Source of the DNA: Marinibacterium anthonyi
GTDB lineage: Bacteria; Pseudomonadota; Alphaproteobacteria; Rhodobacterales; Rhodobacteraceae
Direction of reading: 5' to 3'
Assembly (NCBI GenBank): GCA_003217735.2
Contig: CP031585.1
Span: forward strand, 2,219,501 to 2,283,500
Length of the DNA: 64,000 nucleotides
Positions 51,202 to 59,039 of the stretch are shown here, piece by piece (the first letter of the stretch is position 1; every line of letters starts with the position of its first letter). A program made the position numbers and the translations under genes. The notes under the pieces were generated by a model, which saw only the letters and a program-made list of their open reading frames with translations, searched no databases and was not told where the DNA came from.

Positions 51202-52614
51202 ATGAAGAACTTCCCGATGTTTCTGCGGATGACCGGCCGGCGCGTGGTGATCTGTGGCGGCGGCGAAGAGGCCGCGCGCAAGTGCCGCCTGATCCTGAAG
51301 ACCGACGCGCAGATCCTCATCGTGGCAGGGGACCTTGACCCGGAACTGGCAGCGCTTGTCGCCTCGGGCCGGGCGCTGCACCAGGTGGCGGACGATGCCA
51401 CGACCTTCGACAACACCGCGCTGGCCTTCATCGCCACCGGCTGCGCGGCGCGCGATGCGGATCTGGCGGCCAAGGCACGGGCAAAGGGCGTCGTGGTCAA
51501 CGTGGTCGACCGGCCCGACATGTGCGACGCCTTCACGCCGTCGATCGTCGACCGCGATCCGCTGGTCGTCGCCATCGGCACCGAAGGCGCGGCGCCGGTG
51601 CTGGGCCGGGCCATCAAGACCCAGGTCGAAACCATGCTGGCCCCGCGCCTGGGGTCTTTCGTGGCGCTGGCCGGACGGCTGCGCGACGCCGTGGCAAACA
51701 CCATCGCGCAACCGAGCCGCCGGGCCTTCTGGGAATGGGCCTTCACGGGCGAGGCCTGGCGCGCGCACCTGGCGGGCCGCGAACGCGCCGCCGCGCAGAT
51801 GCTGAAGGACGCGATTGCCAATGGCGCGGTGCCCGAGGCAAAGGGCCATATCGCGCTGGTCGGCGCGGGACCGGGGGCGCGCGACCTGCTGACCCTGCGC
51901 GCCGTGCAGCGCCTGCAGCAGGCCGATGTCATATTTTACGACCGGCTGGTCGATCCCGAGGTTCTGGAACTGGCCCGCCGCGACGCCGACCGCGTCTATG
52001 TCGGCAAGGAGGTCGGCGCCTGCGCCTGGCCGCAGGACCAGATCGACCGCCTGATCGTGGCCGAGGCCCGGAAGGGCCGGCGGGTCGTGCGCCTGAAATC
52101 CGGCGATCCGTCGATCTTTGGCCGCGCGGCCGAGGAAATCGCCGCCGCACGGGCCGCGGGGATCGAGGTTGAGCTGGTCCCCGGCATCACCGCCGCCTCG
52201 GCCGCCGCCGCGACCCTGTTGCAGCCTCTGACCGAACGGGGCGAAACCGACAGCCTGGTGATCGCCACGGGCACCTGCCGTCCCGGCGACGGCGACCCCG
52301 ACAGCGGTGCGCTGGTCCGTCCCGGCACCTCGATGGCATTCTACATGGCGGTGGACAAGGCCGACGTGATCCAGGCCCGGCTGCTGGAAGGGGGCGCGCC
52401 GGCCCATTGCCCGGTCGACATCGTGTCGAACGCCAGCACCGACCGCGAACGCCACGCCCGCACCACGCTGGACAACCTGTCGCGCACCATTGCCAGGCAG
52501 GGGCTGACCAGCCCCGCGATCCTGTTGATCCGTTATCCGAAATCCCTGGCGACAGAGACTGTCACCGGTGCCGCCCGTACCTCCGCCCGCACAGCCGCCC
52601 GCACCGCCGCTTGA
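51202..52614 (+). CDS. cysG: Sirohaem synthase CysG (uroporphyrinogen-III methyltransferase, precorrin-2 dehydrogenase/ferrochelatase)
   Basis: A 470-residue multifunctional enzyme. Residues 1-115 are the NAD-binding dehydrogenase/ferrochelatase part (RRVVICGGGEEAARKC, NVVDRPDMCDAF and PSIVDRDPLVVAIGT, keeping the conserved Asp). Residues about 115-205 form the dimerisation part (GSFVALAGRLRDAVA). From about 215 the methyltransferase has ALVGAGPGARDLLTLRAVQRLQQADVIFYDRL, GDPSIFGRAAEE and TLDNLSRTI. The product is sirohaem for sulfite and nitrite reductases. The ATG at 51202 was chosen by alignment to the CysG start. The Thr/Ala-rich tail (SARTAARTAA) is odd. Confidence 0.96.
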   Translation: MKNFPMFLRMTGRRVVICGGGEEAARKCRLILKTDAQILIVAGDLDPELAALVASGRALHQVADDATTFDNTALAFIATGCAARDADLAAKARAKGVVVNVVDRPDMCDAFTPSIVDRDPLVVAIGTEGAAPVLGRAIKTQVETMLAPRLGSFVALAGRLRDAVANTIAQPSRRAFWEWAFTGEAWRAHLAGRERAAAQMLKDAIANGAVPEAKGHIALVGAGPGARDLLTLRAVQRLQQADVIFYDRLVDPEVLELARRDADRVYVGKEVGACAWPQDQIDRLIVAEARKGRRVVRLKSGDPSIFGRAAEEIAAARAAGIEVELVPGITAASAAAATLLQPLTERGETDSLVIATGTCRPGDGDPDSGALVRPGTSMAFYMAVDKADVIQARLLEGGAPAHCPVDIVSNASTDRERHARTTLDNLSRTIARQGLTSPAILLIRYPKSLATETVTGAARTSARTAARTAA

Positions 52615-52850
52615 TGCCGGCGCAACGGCGGGTGTCGCAGGCAAAGCGGGCCATCGCTGACACAATGCTTCCTTATAGTAAGTTAACCATGGAAAGACTC
52701 AACCTTAAGGCATTGTCCACTTCAGGAAACCTGCGGCTAAGCGTCGGTCTTCGTTTTATTTTCTAGCGCCCGGCGCGAGCCGGGGTCATTGTCATATGAC
52801 CTTCGCATGGGATCGCCATGCTGGGGGTCACGGGAGAAAATGAGTAGAGG

Positions 52851-53354
52851 ATGATCATGTTTAACAAGTCCATGACCGCCGCCGCCGCCCTTTTGGCCGT
52901 GGTTGCCACGACAGCCAGTGCCCAGGATATGGAGGCCTGGAAGACCGTTGGCGACTGGAACATCACGATCGACGCGAATGCCGGGAACGGGTGCGTGATG
53001 TCGAAGGAATACGACAACGGGATCCTGCTGCAGTTCGGCCTGCTGCCGCTGCGCGACGGCGGGTTCTTTGCCGCCTACAACAAGGACTGGACCTTCATCG
53101 AGGAGGGCAAGGATGCTCCGGTGTCCTTCCTGTTCGAAGGCATCGAATTCACCGGCGGGTCGGAAGGGTACATCACCGGTCCCTGGTATGGCGGCTTCGC
53201 CTTCACCAACAACCCGGCGCTGGTCTATGAATTTGCCAAGAAAAAGCAGATGACCGTGACCGCCGGCGACAATCCCCCGGTGACGCTCAGCCTTGACGGC
53301 ACGCTTGCCGCGACCGAGGAACTGGTTGCCTGCCAGAACGCCCAGGCCAGCTGA
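52851..53354 (+). CDS. Secreted hypothetical protein
   Basis: A 167-residue protein with a clear signal peptide (AAAALLAVVATTASAQ, cleavage after about residue 25). The mature part begins DMEAWKTVGDWNITIDANAGNGCVMSKEYDNG and resembles the small periplasmic beta-rich proteins that carry an early G-x-W-x-x-x-x-x motif, with two Cys (one near the start, one at the end, VACQNAQ) that may be disulfide-linked. Function unknown. ATG 52851 and 52857 are both possible starts. It is followed by a strong intrinsic terminator. Confidence 0.75.
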   Translation: MIMFNKSMTAAAALLAVVATTASAQDMEAWKTVGDWNITIDANAGNGCVMSKEYDNGILLQFGLLPLRDGGFFAAYNKDWTFIEEGKDAPVSFLFEGIEFTGGSEGYITGPWYGGFAFTNNPALVYEFAKKKQMTVTAGDNPPVTLSLDGTLAATEELVACQNAQAS

Positions 53355-53378
53355 TCCGCACGTTTGGTCCTTAAATCC

Positions 53379-53411
53379 AGGGCGCCGCTCAGGCCGAGCG
53401 GCGCCCTTTTT
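53379..53411 (+). terminator. Intrinsic terminator after the secreted protein gene
   Basis: AGGGCGCCGCTC (53379-53390) and GAGCGGCGCCCT (53396-53407) form a perfect 12-bp stem with a 5-base loop and TTTTT at 53407-53411. It starts 25 bases after the stop. Confidence 0.9.
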
Positions 53412-53455
53412 CGTGTGCGGTCAAAGCCTGTGGCGGGAGGGCGGGCCGTGACGGG

Positions 53456-53473
53456 TTTTACCAATTGATAAAA
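53456..53473. promoter_or_regulatory. TTTTA-N8-TAAAA palindrome upstream of preT
   Basis: TTTTACCAATTGATAAAA is an 18-base palindrome with one mismatched pair, AT-rich in a GC-rich region. It lies about 65-82 bases upstream of preT. It could be an operator or include part of the promoter. It is not a RutR box. Confidence 0.4.
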
Positions 53474-53490
53474 TATCTGGATGTGCCACT

Positions 53491-53513
53491 CTGATCCCAA
53501 GACCTGGGATCAG
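53491..53513. promoter_or_regulatory. CTGATCCCA-N5-TGGGATCAG inverted repeat upstream of preT
   Basis: CTGATCCCA (53491-53499) and TGGGATCAG (53505-53513) are perfect inverted repeats around AGACC. It ends 24 bases before the preT start, so it would lie in the leader or over the promoter. Either a DNA operator or an RNA hairpin. Confidence 0.5.
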
Positions 53514-53537
53514 GGCCAAGCAATCAGGGAGACCGCC

Positions 53538-54866
53538 ATGGCCACGTTTTCTCGCGCTCCGGGGCGTGTTCCGGCACGTCTTTCGTCAGGGGACCTTGCC
53601 CGCAACTTCGCCGACCTCCATCCGGCCCTTGACCCGCACGAGGCGTCGGTGGCGGCGGATCGATGTTACTTCTGCCATGACGCGCCCTGCACCACGGCCT
53701 GTCCGACCTCAATCGACATCCCGCTGTTCATCCGCCAGATCCAGACCGGCCAGCCCGAAGCGGCGGCGCGGACGATCTTTGACCAGAATATCCTGGGCGG
53801 CATCTGCGCCCGGGTCTGCCCGACCGAAACATTGTGCGAGGACGCCTGCGTGCGCGAGGCCGCCGAAGGCCGGCCGGTCGAGATCGGGCAGTTGCAGCGT
53901 TATGCCACCGACACGCTGATGGCCCGCAATTCCCATCCCTACACCCGTGCGCCGTCGACCGGCAAGATCGTGGCGGTGGTGGGGGCCGGTCCCGCGGGTC
54001 TGTCCTGCGCGCACCGCCTGGCGCTGCACGGCCACGACGTGGTGATCTTCGAGGCGCGCGAGAAACCCGGCGGACTGAACGAATACGGCATCGCCAGCTA
54101 CAAGGCGGTGGACGATTTCGCCCAGGCCGAGGTCGCCTGGCTGATGCAGATCGGCGGAATCACCCTGCGCACGGGCACGGCCCTTGGGCGCGAGGTCACG
54201 CTGGAAGAGCTGCGCGAGGATTACGATGCGGTGTTTGTCGGCATCGGCCTTCCGGCTGCGCGCGACGTGGCGGGCATCGACGGGCCGGGCGTTGGTCCCG
54301 CGATCGACTTCATCCGCGAGCTGCGTCAATGCGATGATCTGTCGACCCTGCCGGTAGGGCGCGACGTGGTTGTCATTGGCGGTGGCATGACGGCGGTGGA
54401 CGCCGCCGTCCAGGCGAAACTGCTGGGGGCGGAAACCGTTTCTCTTGTCTACCGCCGTGGTCGGGACCGCATGCCCGCCTCGGGCTACGAACAGGACCTG
54501 GCGGCGGCGAAGGGCGTCCGCCTGATCTTCAACGCGCAGCCCCTGGCCGCACATGCGGCGGGCGCGGGCGTCGAGGTCGAATTCGCCCGTACCGACGAGA
54601 CGCCCGATGGGCTGAAACCCACCGGCGACACCTTTCGCCTGCCCGCCGACCAGGTGCACCTGGCGGTGGGCCAATGGCTGGACGGCGCGCCCGAGGGCCT
54701 CGCGCTGGCCGATGGCAAGCTGGCGGTGACCGGCGCGGGCCGCAGTTCGCTGGCCGGGGTCTGGGTCGGCGGCGATTGCGCCAGCGGGGGCGAAGACCTG
54801 ACCGTGACCGCCGTGGCCGAGGGCCGCGATGCGGCCGAGGACATCCACGCGGTGCTGATGGCATGA
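53538..54866 (+). CDS. preT: Dihydropyrimidine dehydrogenase subunit PreT (NAD(P)H/FAD subunit)
   Basis: A 442-residue cytosolic flavoprotein that passes electrons from NAD(P)H to PreA for uracil or thymine reduction. N-terminal Fe-S cysteines are at 43, 46, 51 and 55 (RCYFCHDAPCTTACPTS) and at 90, 94, 100 and 104 (ICARVCPTETLCEDAC). The FAD motif is VAVVGAGPAGLSCAHRL, and the NAD(P)H motif is VVVIGGGMTAVDAAVQAKLLG followed by YRRGRDRMPASG. It resembles the N-terminal half of mammalian DPD. The ATG at 53538 follows CAGGGAGACCGCC. preA follows after one intervening gene. Confidence 0.93.
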   Translation: MATFSRAPGRVPARLSSGDLARNFADLHPALDPHEASVAADRCYFCHDAPCTTACPTSIDIPLFIRQIQTGQPEAAARTIFDQNILGGICARVCPTETLCEDACVREAAEGRPVEIGQLQRYATDTLMARNSHPYTRAPSTGKIVAVVGAGPAGLSCAHRLALHGHDVVIFEAREKPGGLNEYGIASYKAVDDFAQAEVAWLMQIGGITLRTGTALGREVTLEELREDYDAVFVGIGLPAARDVAGIDGPGVGPAIDFIRELRQCDDLSTLPVGRDVVVIGGGMTAVDAAVQAKLLGAETVSLVYRRGRDRMPASGYEQDLAAAKGVRLIFNAQPLAAHAAGAGVEVEFARTDETPDGLKPTGDTFRLPADQVHLAVGQWLDGAPEGLALADGKLAVTGAGRSSLAGVWVGGDCASGGEDLTVTAVAEGRDAAEDIHAVLMA

Positions 54867-54900
54867 CCGCGCCGGCGCATTGGGAGAAGGAGGATTTCTC

Positions 54901-55371
54901 GTGGCGAAAATGACACTTCCCGCCGAGGGCGGCTGCATTTGCGGTGCGTTGCGGTTCCGGGTAACGGCACAGCCGATGATGACGATGGCCTGCCATTGCG
55001 TGACCTGCCAGAAGATGACGGGCGGGGCTTTTTCGACATCCGTCATGGTCTCGGAGGACGGCTTCGAAGTCACCGCGGGCAGCCCGGTGGTTGGCGGCCT
55101 CAAGGGCCCCGAGATCCATCACATGCATTGCCCCGAATGCCATTCGTGGGTCTACACCACCTTCGGTCCCGACCGCCCCTTCGTGAACCTGCGCGCGGTC
55201 ATGCTGGACGCCATCAGCTGGTTCGCGCCCTTTACCGAGTCCTATGTCTCGGAAAAGCTGCCCTGGGCGCAGACCGGCGCGCCGCACAGTTTCGAGAAAT
55301 TCCCCGCACCCGAAGATTACCCCGCGCTCATGGCCGGTTTCACCACGTTTCACGCCAGCTCGGAGGGCTGA
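54901..55371 (+). CDS. GFA-family (glutathione-dependent formaldehyde-activating type) zinc protein
   Basis: A 156-residue cytosolic protein. The Zn ligands of the GFA fold are C-x-C in GGCICGALRFRV, C-x2-C in CHCVTCQKMTGG and C-x2-C in HCPECHSWVY. Archetypal Gfa speeds formation of S-hydroxymethylglutathione, but most family members have other unknown roles. It sits between preT and preA, and the GTG at 54901 follows AAGGAGG at seven bases, the best ribosome-binding site in the cluster. An ATG at 54910 is an alternative. The reason for its presence in a pyrimidine operon is unclear. Confidence 0.85.
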   Translation: MAKMTLPAEGGCICGALRFRVTAQPMMTMACHCVTCQKMTGGAFSTSVMVSEDGFEVTAGSPVVGGLKGPEIHHMHCPECHSWVYTTFGPDRPFVNLRAVMLDAISWFAPFTESYVSEKLPWAQTGAPHSFEKFPAPEDYPALMAGFTTFHASSEG

Positions 55372-55375
55372 CATC

Positions 55376-56680
55376 ATGGCCGATCTCACGTCCGATTTCC
55401 TGGGCATCAAGAGCCCGAACCCCTTCTGGCTGGCCTCCGCGCCGCCGACCGACAAGGAATACAACGTCCGCCGCGCCTTCGAGGCGGGCTGGGGCGGCGT
55501 GGTCTGGAAGACCCTGGGCGAGGCCGGCCCGCCCATCGTGAACGTCAACGGCCCGCGCTATGGCGTGGTGCACGGGGCCGACCGCCGGGTGCTGGGACTG
55601 AACAACATCGAGCTGATCACCGACCGGCCCCTGGAGGTGAACCTGGAAGAGATCGCGCGCGTCAAGGCGGATTACCCGGACCGCGCGCTGGTGGTGTCGA
55701 TCATGGTGCCTTGCGAGGAAGCGGCGTGGAAGGCGATCCTGCCGCGCGTCGCCGAGACCGGCGCGGACGGGATCGAGCTGAACTTCGGCTGTCCCCACGG
55801 GATGAGCGAGCGCGGCATGGGATCCGCCGTGGGGCAGGTGCCGGAATACATCGAATTGGTCACGCGCTGGTGCAAGCAGCATTACGACAAGCCGGTCATC
55901 GTGAAACTGACGCCCAACATCACCGACATCCGCTATCCGGCGCGGGCGGCGAAGAACGGCGGCGCGGACGCGGTGTCGCTGATCAACACGGTGTCGTCGA
56001 TCACATCGGTGAACCTCGACACGTTCAGCCCCGAACCGATGATCGACGGCAAGGGCAGCCACGGCGGCTATTGCGGGCCGGCGGTCAAGCCCATCGCGCT
56101 GAACATGGTGGCCGAGATCGCGCGCGATCCCGAAACCCGGGGCTTGCCGATATCCGGTATCGGCGGCGTGACCACCTGGCGGGACGCGGCGGAGTTCCTG
56201 GCGCTGGGGGCCGGCAACGTGCAGGTCTGCACGGCGGCGATGACCTATGGTTTCAAGGTGGTGCAGGAGATGATCGCCGGGCTGTCGCAATGGATGGATG
56301 ACAAGGGGCATGGGTCGGTCGCCGATGTGGTCGGCCGCGCGGTGCCCAACGTGACCGATTGGCAGTACCTGAACCTCAATTACATCGCCAAGGCCAAGAT
56401 CGACCAGGACGCCTGCATCAAGTGCGGGCGGTGCTACGCGGCCTGCGAGGACACGTCGCATCAGGCGATCGCGATGAAGGCGGGCCGGGTCTTCGAGGTG
56501 AAGGACGCGGACTGCGTGGCCTGCAACCTGTGTGTCGACGTCTGCCCGGTTGAGGACTGCATTTCGATGGTGCGCCTGGCGCCCGGAGCGGTGGATCCAC
56601 GGACCGGACGGGTGGTCGAGGAGGCCTATGGCAACTGGACGACGCATCCCAACAACCCGATGGCGCGGGCGGCGGAATAG
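55376..56680 (+). CDS. preA: Dihydropyrimidine dehydrogenase catalytic subunit PreA
   Basis: A 434-residue enzyme that reduces uracil and thymine to 5,6-dihydro forms. An FMN-binding TIM barrel fills residues 1-320 (DFLGIKSPNPFWLASAPPT, ELNFGCPHGMSERGMG, KLTPNITDIRYPARAAKNGGAD, GIGGVTTWRDAAEFLALGA). The C-terminal ferredoxin domain has two 4Fe-4S motifs, CIKCGRCYAAC and CVACNLCVDVCPVEDC. As in E. coli PreA, the loop that carries the catalytic Cys in mammalian DPD (GLACGQ) reads GSAVGQ here. The ATG at 55376 is 4 bases after the GFA stop. Confidence 0.94.
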   Translation: MADLTSDFLGIKSPNPFWLASAPPTDKEYNVRRAFEAGWGGVVWKTLGEAGPPIVNVNGPRYGVVHGADRRVLGLNNIELITDRPLEVNLEEIARVKADYPDRALVVSIMVPCEEAAWKAILPRVAETGADGIELNFGCPHGMSERGMGSAVGQVPEYIELVTRWCKQHYDKPVIVKLTPNITDIRYPARAAKNGGADAVSLINTVSSITSVNLDTFSPEPMIDGKGSHGGYCGPAVKPIALNMVAEIARDPETRGLPISGIGGVTTWRDAAEFLALGAGNVQVCTAAMTYGFKVVQEMIAGLSQWMDDKGHGSVADVVGRAVPNVTDWQYLNLNYIAKAKIDQDACIKCGRCYAACEDTSHQAIAMKAGRVFEVKDADCVACNLCVDVCPVEDCISMVRLAPGAVDPRTGRVVEEAYGNWTTHPNNPMARAAE

Positions 56681-56700
56681 ATTTTTCGGATGAAAAATCT
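56679..56700. terminator. Hairpin at the preA 3' end
   Basis: AGATTTTTC (56679-56687) and GAAAAATCT (56692-56700) form a perfect 9-bp stem with a GGAT loop. It overlaps the preA stop codon (56678-56680). With the next palindrome it probably ends the operon from both directions; no long T-run follows. Confidence 0.5.
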
Positions 56701-56709
56701 GGGGGGACC

Positions 56710-56731
56710 AGAAAATTCGTCCGAATTTTCT
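56710..56731. terminator. AGAAAATTCG palindrome (copy 2)
   Basis: AGAAAATTCG (56710-56719) and CGAATTTTCT (56722-56731) are exact inverted repeats around TC. Outside the arms, CCAG and CTT are also shared with the copy at 16421. It lies 9 bases downstream of the stop of the minus-strand small gene and 29 bases after preA, a bidirectional-terminator position. Confidence 0.55.
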
Positions 56732-56740
56732 TCCGCGGTG

Positions 56741-56971
56741 TCAGAACAGCAGGCGGATCGGCCCGTCGTGACAGACCACGATGAACTGGTCCGCCGTCTG
56801 GATCACGTGAAAGCCCCGGCGCCTGAGTTCCGCCAGGAACCTCTCGCGCCCGACCTCGCGGTCGACCCAGGACATCGATCGTCGCACCACCGCGCCGCGC
56901 CGGGCGGCGCGGGTGTCGAACATCTGCCGCATCCAGGGCTCGGTGCCCTTGCCGTCATAGATCATCTGCAT
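56741..56971 (-). CDS. Small conserved-type hypothetical protein
   Basis: A 76-residue soluble basic protein: MQMIYDGKGTEPWMRQMFDTRAARRGAVVRRSMSWVDREVG then RFLAELRRRGFHVIQTADQFIVVCHDGPIRLLF. Close relatives are common in Rhodobacterales and are often mis-named N-(5'-phosphoribosyl)anthranilate isomerase; it has no such domain. It is convergent with preA and lies downstream of the rutR-like gene on the same strand. A CtrA-like pair precedes it. Confidence 0.7.
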   Translation of the reverse strand: MQMIYDGKGTEPWMRQMFDTRAARRGAVVRRSMSWVDREVGRERFLAELRRRGFHVIQTADQFIVVCHDGPIRLLF

Positions 56972-56995
56972 GGCGTCCGTCTTGCCATGCCATGG

Positions 56996-57010
56996 TTAGC
57001 GCGAGGTTAA
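56996..57010. promoter_or_regulatory. CtrA-like half-site pair
   Basis: TTAG-N7-TTAA (56996-57010) matches the CtrA consensus TTAA-N7-TTAA with one mismatch. It lies 25-39 bases upstream of the small gene start and overlaps the end of the rutR-like gene. Could be chance in a window this large. Confidence 0.3.
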
Positions 57011-57615
57011 GGTGTCAGCATCCGCCGGAACAATGTCTCGACATACTCCGGCGCATGATCGAACGGGTCTTCCGCGCCCAGCACGGCGCGGACCTGCACG
57101 TCGAAATCGGCGTAATGCTGGGTCAGCGCCCAGATCGAGAAGATCAGGTGCCGGGGGTGCACCGCCGCGATCCGCCCCGCCGCGATCCAGTCGCGGATCA
57201 CGCCGGCCTTCTCGTCCACCAGCGCCTTCAGATCGGTCGACAGCATCGCCTCGATCCGCGGCGCGCCCTGGATGATCTCGTGGGCGAACAGTCGGCTCTC
57301 GCGCGGGAAATCCCGGCTCATCTGCAGCTTGCGGCGCACATAGGTCAGCAATTGTTCCAGCGGCTCGCCGGCCGGGTCCAGGTCGCGCAGGGGATCCAGC
57401 CATGTGTCCAGCTGGCCTTCCAGCAGCGTCAGGTAGATTGCCTCTTTCGAGGGGAAGTAGTAGAGCAGGTTCGGCTTTGACAGTCCCGCCGTGCTGGCGA
57501 TCTCGTCCACTGTCGCGCCGCGGAATCCCTGGGCCGAAAACACCTCCAGGGCGGCCTCCAGAATGGCCTTGCGGTTCTTTTTCTGGATCCGGGTCGGCGC
57601 GCGATCCTTGGGCAT
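57007..57615 (-). CDS. rutR: RutR-like TetR-family regulator of pyrimidine catabolism
   Basis: A 202-residue regulator. The HTH domain is RKAILEAALEVFSAQGFRGATVDEIASTAGLSKPNLLYYFPSKEAIYLTLLE; the stretches LSKPNLLYYFPSKEAIY, LKALVDEKAGVI and HLIFSIWALTQHYADFDVQV closely match E. coli RutR, which binds uracil and thymine. The ATG at 57615 has AAGGTC eight bases upstream; an ATG at 57678 would add 21 residues without a ribosome-binding site. Upstream lies a perfect RutR operator (57744-57759). It is expected to repress the hydrolase genes until pyrimidine binds. Confidence 0.9.
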   Translation of the reverse strand: MPKDRAPTRIQKKNRKAILEAALEVFSAQGFRGATVDEIASTAGLSKPNLLYYFPSKEAIYLTLLEGQLDTWLDPLRDLDPAGEPLEQLLTYVRRKLQMSRDFPRESRLFAHEIIQGAPRIEAMLSTDLKALVDEKAGVIRDWIAAGRIAAVHPRHLIFSIWALTQHYADFDVQVRAVLGAEDPFDHAPEYVETLFRRMLTP

Positions 57616-57743
57616 GAAGGTGACCTTGTTGGGGACCACCGGCGCATGGCTCTTGTCCGAGTGTCCTTCAGGGATCATACCGGACTTGACGCGATCCTTC
57701 CGCCGGGGCGCTTGACTGGCTTCCCCCGAGTGGTAGCGTCGCT

Positions 57744-57759
57744 TTGACCATTTGGTCAA
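57744..57759. promoter_or_regulatory. RutR operator TTGACCA-TT-TGGTCAA
   Basis: A perfect 16-base match to the E. coli RutR consensus TTGACCAnnTGGTCAA. It lies 30 bases upstream of the carbamoyl-hydrolase start and upstream of the divergent rutR-like gene, so it can govern both. This is direct sequence support for the RutR call. Confidence 0.85.
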
Positions 57760-57788
57760 ATCAATTTCGAATACTCTAGGAGGCGGGA

Positions 57789-59039
57789 ATGGCTGCGCCG
57801 GGCGAAAATCTCAGGATCAATGGCGAACGGCTGTGGGACAGCCTGGAAGAGATGGCCAAGGTCGGTCCGGGGATTGCCGGGGGCAACAACCGCCAGGCGC
57901 TGACCGACGAAGACGCGCAGGGACGCGCGCTGTTCCAGTCCTGGTGCGAGGCCGCGGGCTGCACCATGGGCGTGGACGAGATGGGCAACATGTTCTTCCG
58001 CCGTGAAGGCACCGACCCCGACGCGCTGCCGGTCTACATGGGCAGCCACCTGGACACCCAGCCCACGGGCGGCAAGTACGACGGGGTGCTGGGCGTGCTG
58101 GGCGCGCTGGAAGTGGTGCGGTCGATGAACGACCTGGATATCCGCACGAAGCATCCCATCGTCGTGGTCAACTGGACCAACGAGGAGGGCACGCGGTTTG
58201 CCCCGCCGATGCTGGCCTCGGGCGTCTTTGCCGGCGTGCATACCCAGGACTGGGCCTATGATCGCAAGGATGCCAAGGGCAAGACCTTCGGGGACGAGCT
58301 GCAGCGCATCGGCTGGAAGGGCGACGAGAAAGTCGGCGACCGCAAGATGCACGCGCTGTTCGAGCTGCACATCGAACAGGGTCCGATCCTGGAGGCCGAG
58401 GGCAGGGACATCGGTGTCGTGACCCATGGCCAGGGCCTGCGCTGGATCGAATGCACGATCACCGGCAAGGAAAGCCACACCGGGTCGACCCCTATGGCGA
58501 TGCGCAAGAACGCCGGCCGGGGCCTGGCGCTGATCACCGAACTGGTCCACGAGATTGCCATGAAGCACCAGCCCAACGCGCTTGGCGCGATCGGGCACGT
58601 GGATGTCTATCCCAATTCGCGCAACATCATCCCCGGCAAGGTGGTCTGCACCGTTGACTTCCGCTCGCATGTTCTGGAAACCTTGGAGGCCATGGTCGAC
58701 GAGCTGAACGAGACGGCGCCGAAGCTTTGCGAGGCGATCGGCGTGTCGCTGGAAACCGAGATCGTCGGCGCCTTCGATCCGCCGGCCTTCGACGAGACTT
58801 GCGTGGCCAGCGTGCGCGCCGCCGCCGAGCGTCTGGGCTATTCCCACATGGATATCATCGCCGGCGCCGGTCATGACGCCTGCTGGGTGAACGACGTGGC
58901 GCCGACGGCCATGATCATGTGCCCCTGCGTCGACGGGCTGAGCCATAACGAGGCCGAGGAGATATCGAAGGACTGGGCGGCTGCGGGGGCGGACGTGCTG
59001 TTCCATGCGGTGGTCGAGACGGCGGGGATCGCGGAATAG
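57789..59039 (+). CDS. N-carbamoyl-beta-alanine/amino-acid amidohydrolase (M20, beta-ureidopropionase type)
   Basis: A 416-residue cytosolic metallo-amidohydrolase of the AmaB/HyuC group. Metal-binding regions are MGSHLDTQPTGGKYDGVLGV (His, Asp), NWTNEEGTRFAPPMLASGVF (Glu-Glu) and FELHIEQGPILE (His). RNIIPGKVVCTVDFRS and GAGHDACWVNDVAPTAMI mark the dimerisation lid and C-terminal ligand His. It would cleave N-carbamoyl-beta-alanine, releasing CO2 and ammonia, the last step of the reductive route. It is first in the plus-strand transcript after the RutR box; the hydantoinase follows 177 bases later. Confidence 0.88.
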   Translation: MAAPGENLRINGERLWDSLEEMAKVGPGIAGGNNRQALTDEDAQGRALFQSWCEAAGCTMGVDEMGNMFFRREGTDPDALPVYMGSHLDTQPTGGKYDGVLGVLGALEVVRSMNDLDIRTKHPIVVVNWTNEEGTRFAPPMLASGVFAGVHTQDWAYDRKDAKGKTFGDELQRIGWKGDEKVGDRKMHALFELHIEQGPILEAEGRDIGVVTHGQGLRWIECTITGKESHTGSTPMAMRKNAGRGLALITELVHEIAMKHQPNALGAIGHVDVYPNSRNIIPGKVVCTVDFRSHVLETLEAMVDELNETAPKLCEAIGVSLETEIVGAFDPPAFDETCVASVRAAAERLGYSHMDIIAGAGHDACWVNDVAPTAMIMCPCVDGLSHNEAEEISKDWAAAGADVLFHAVVETAGIAE

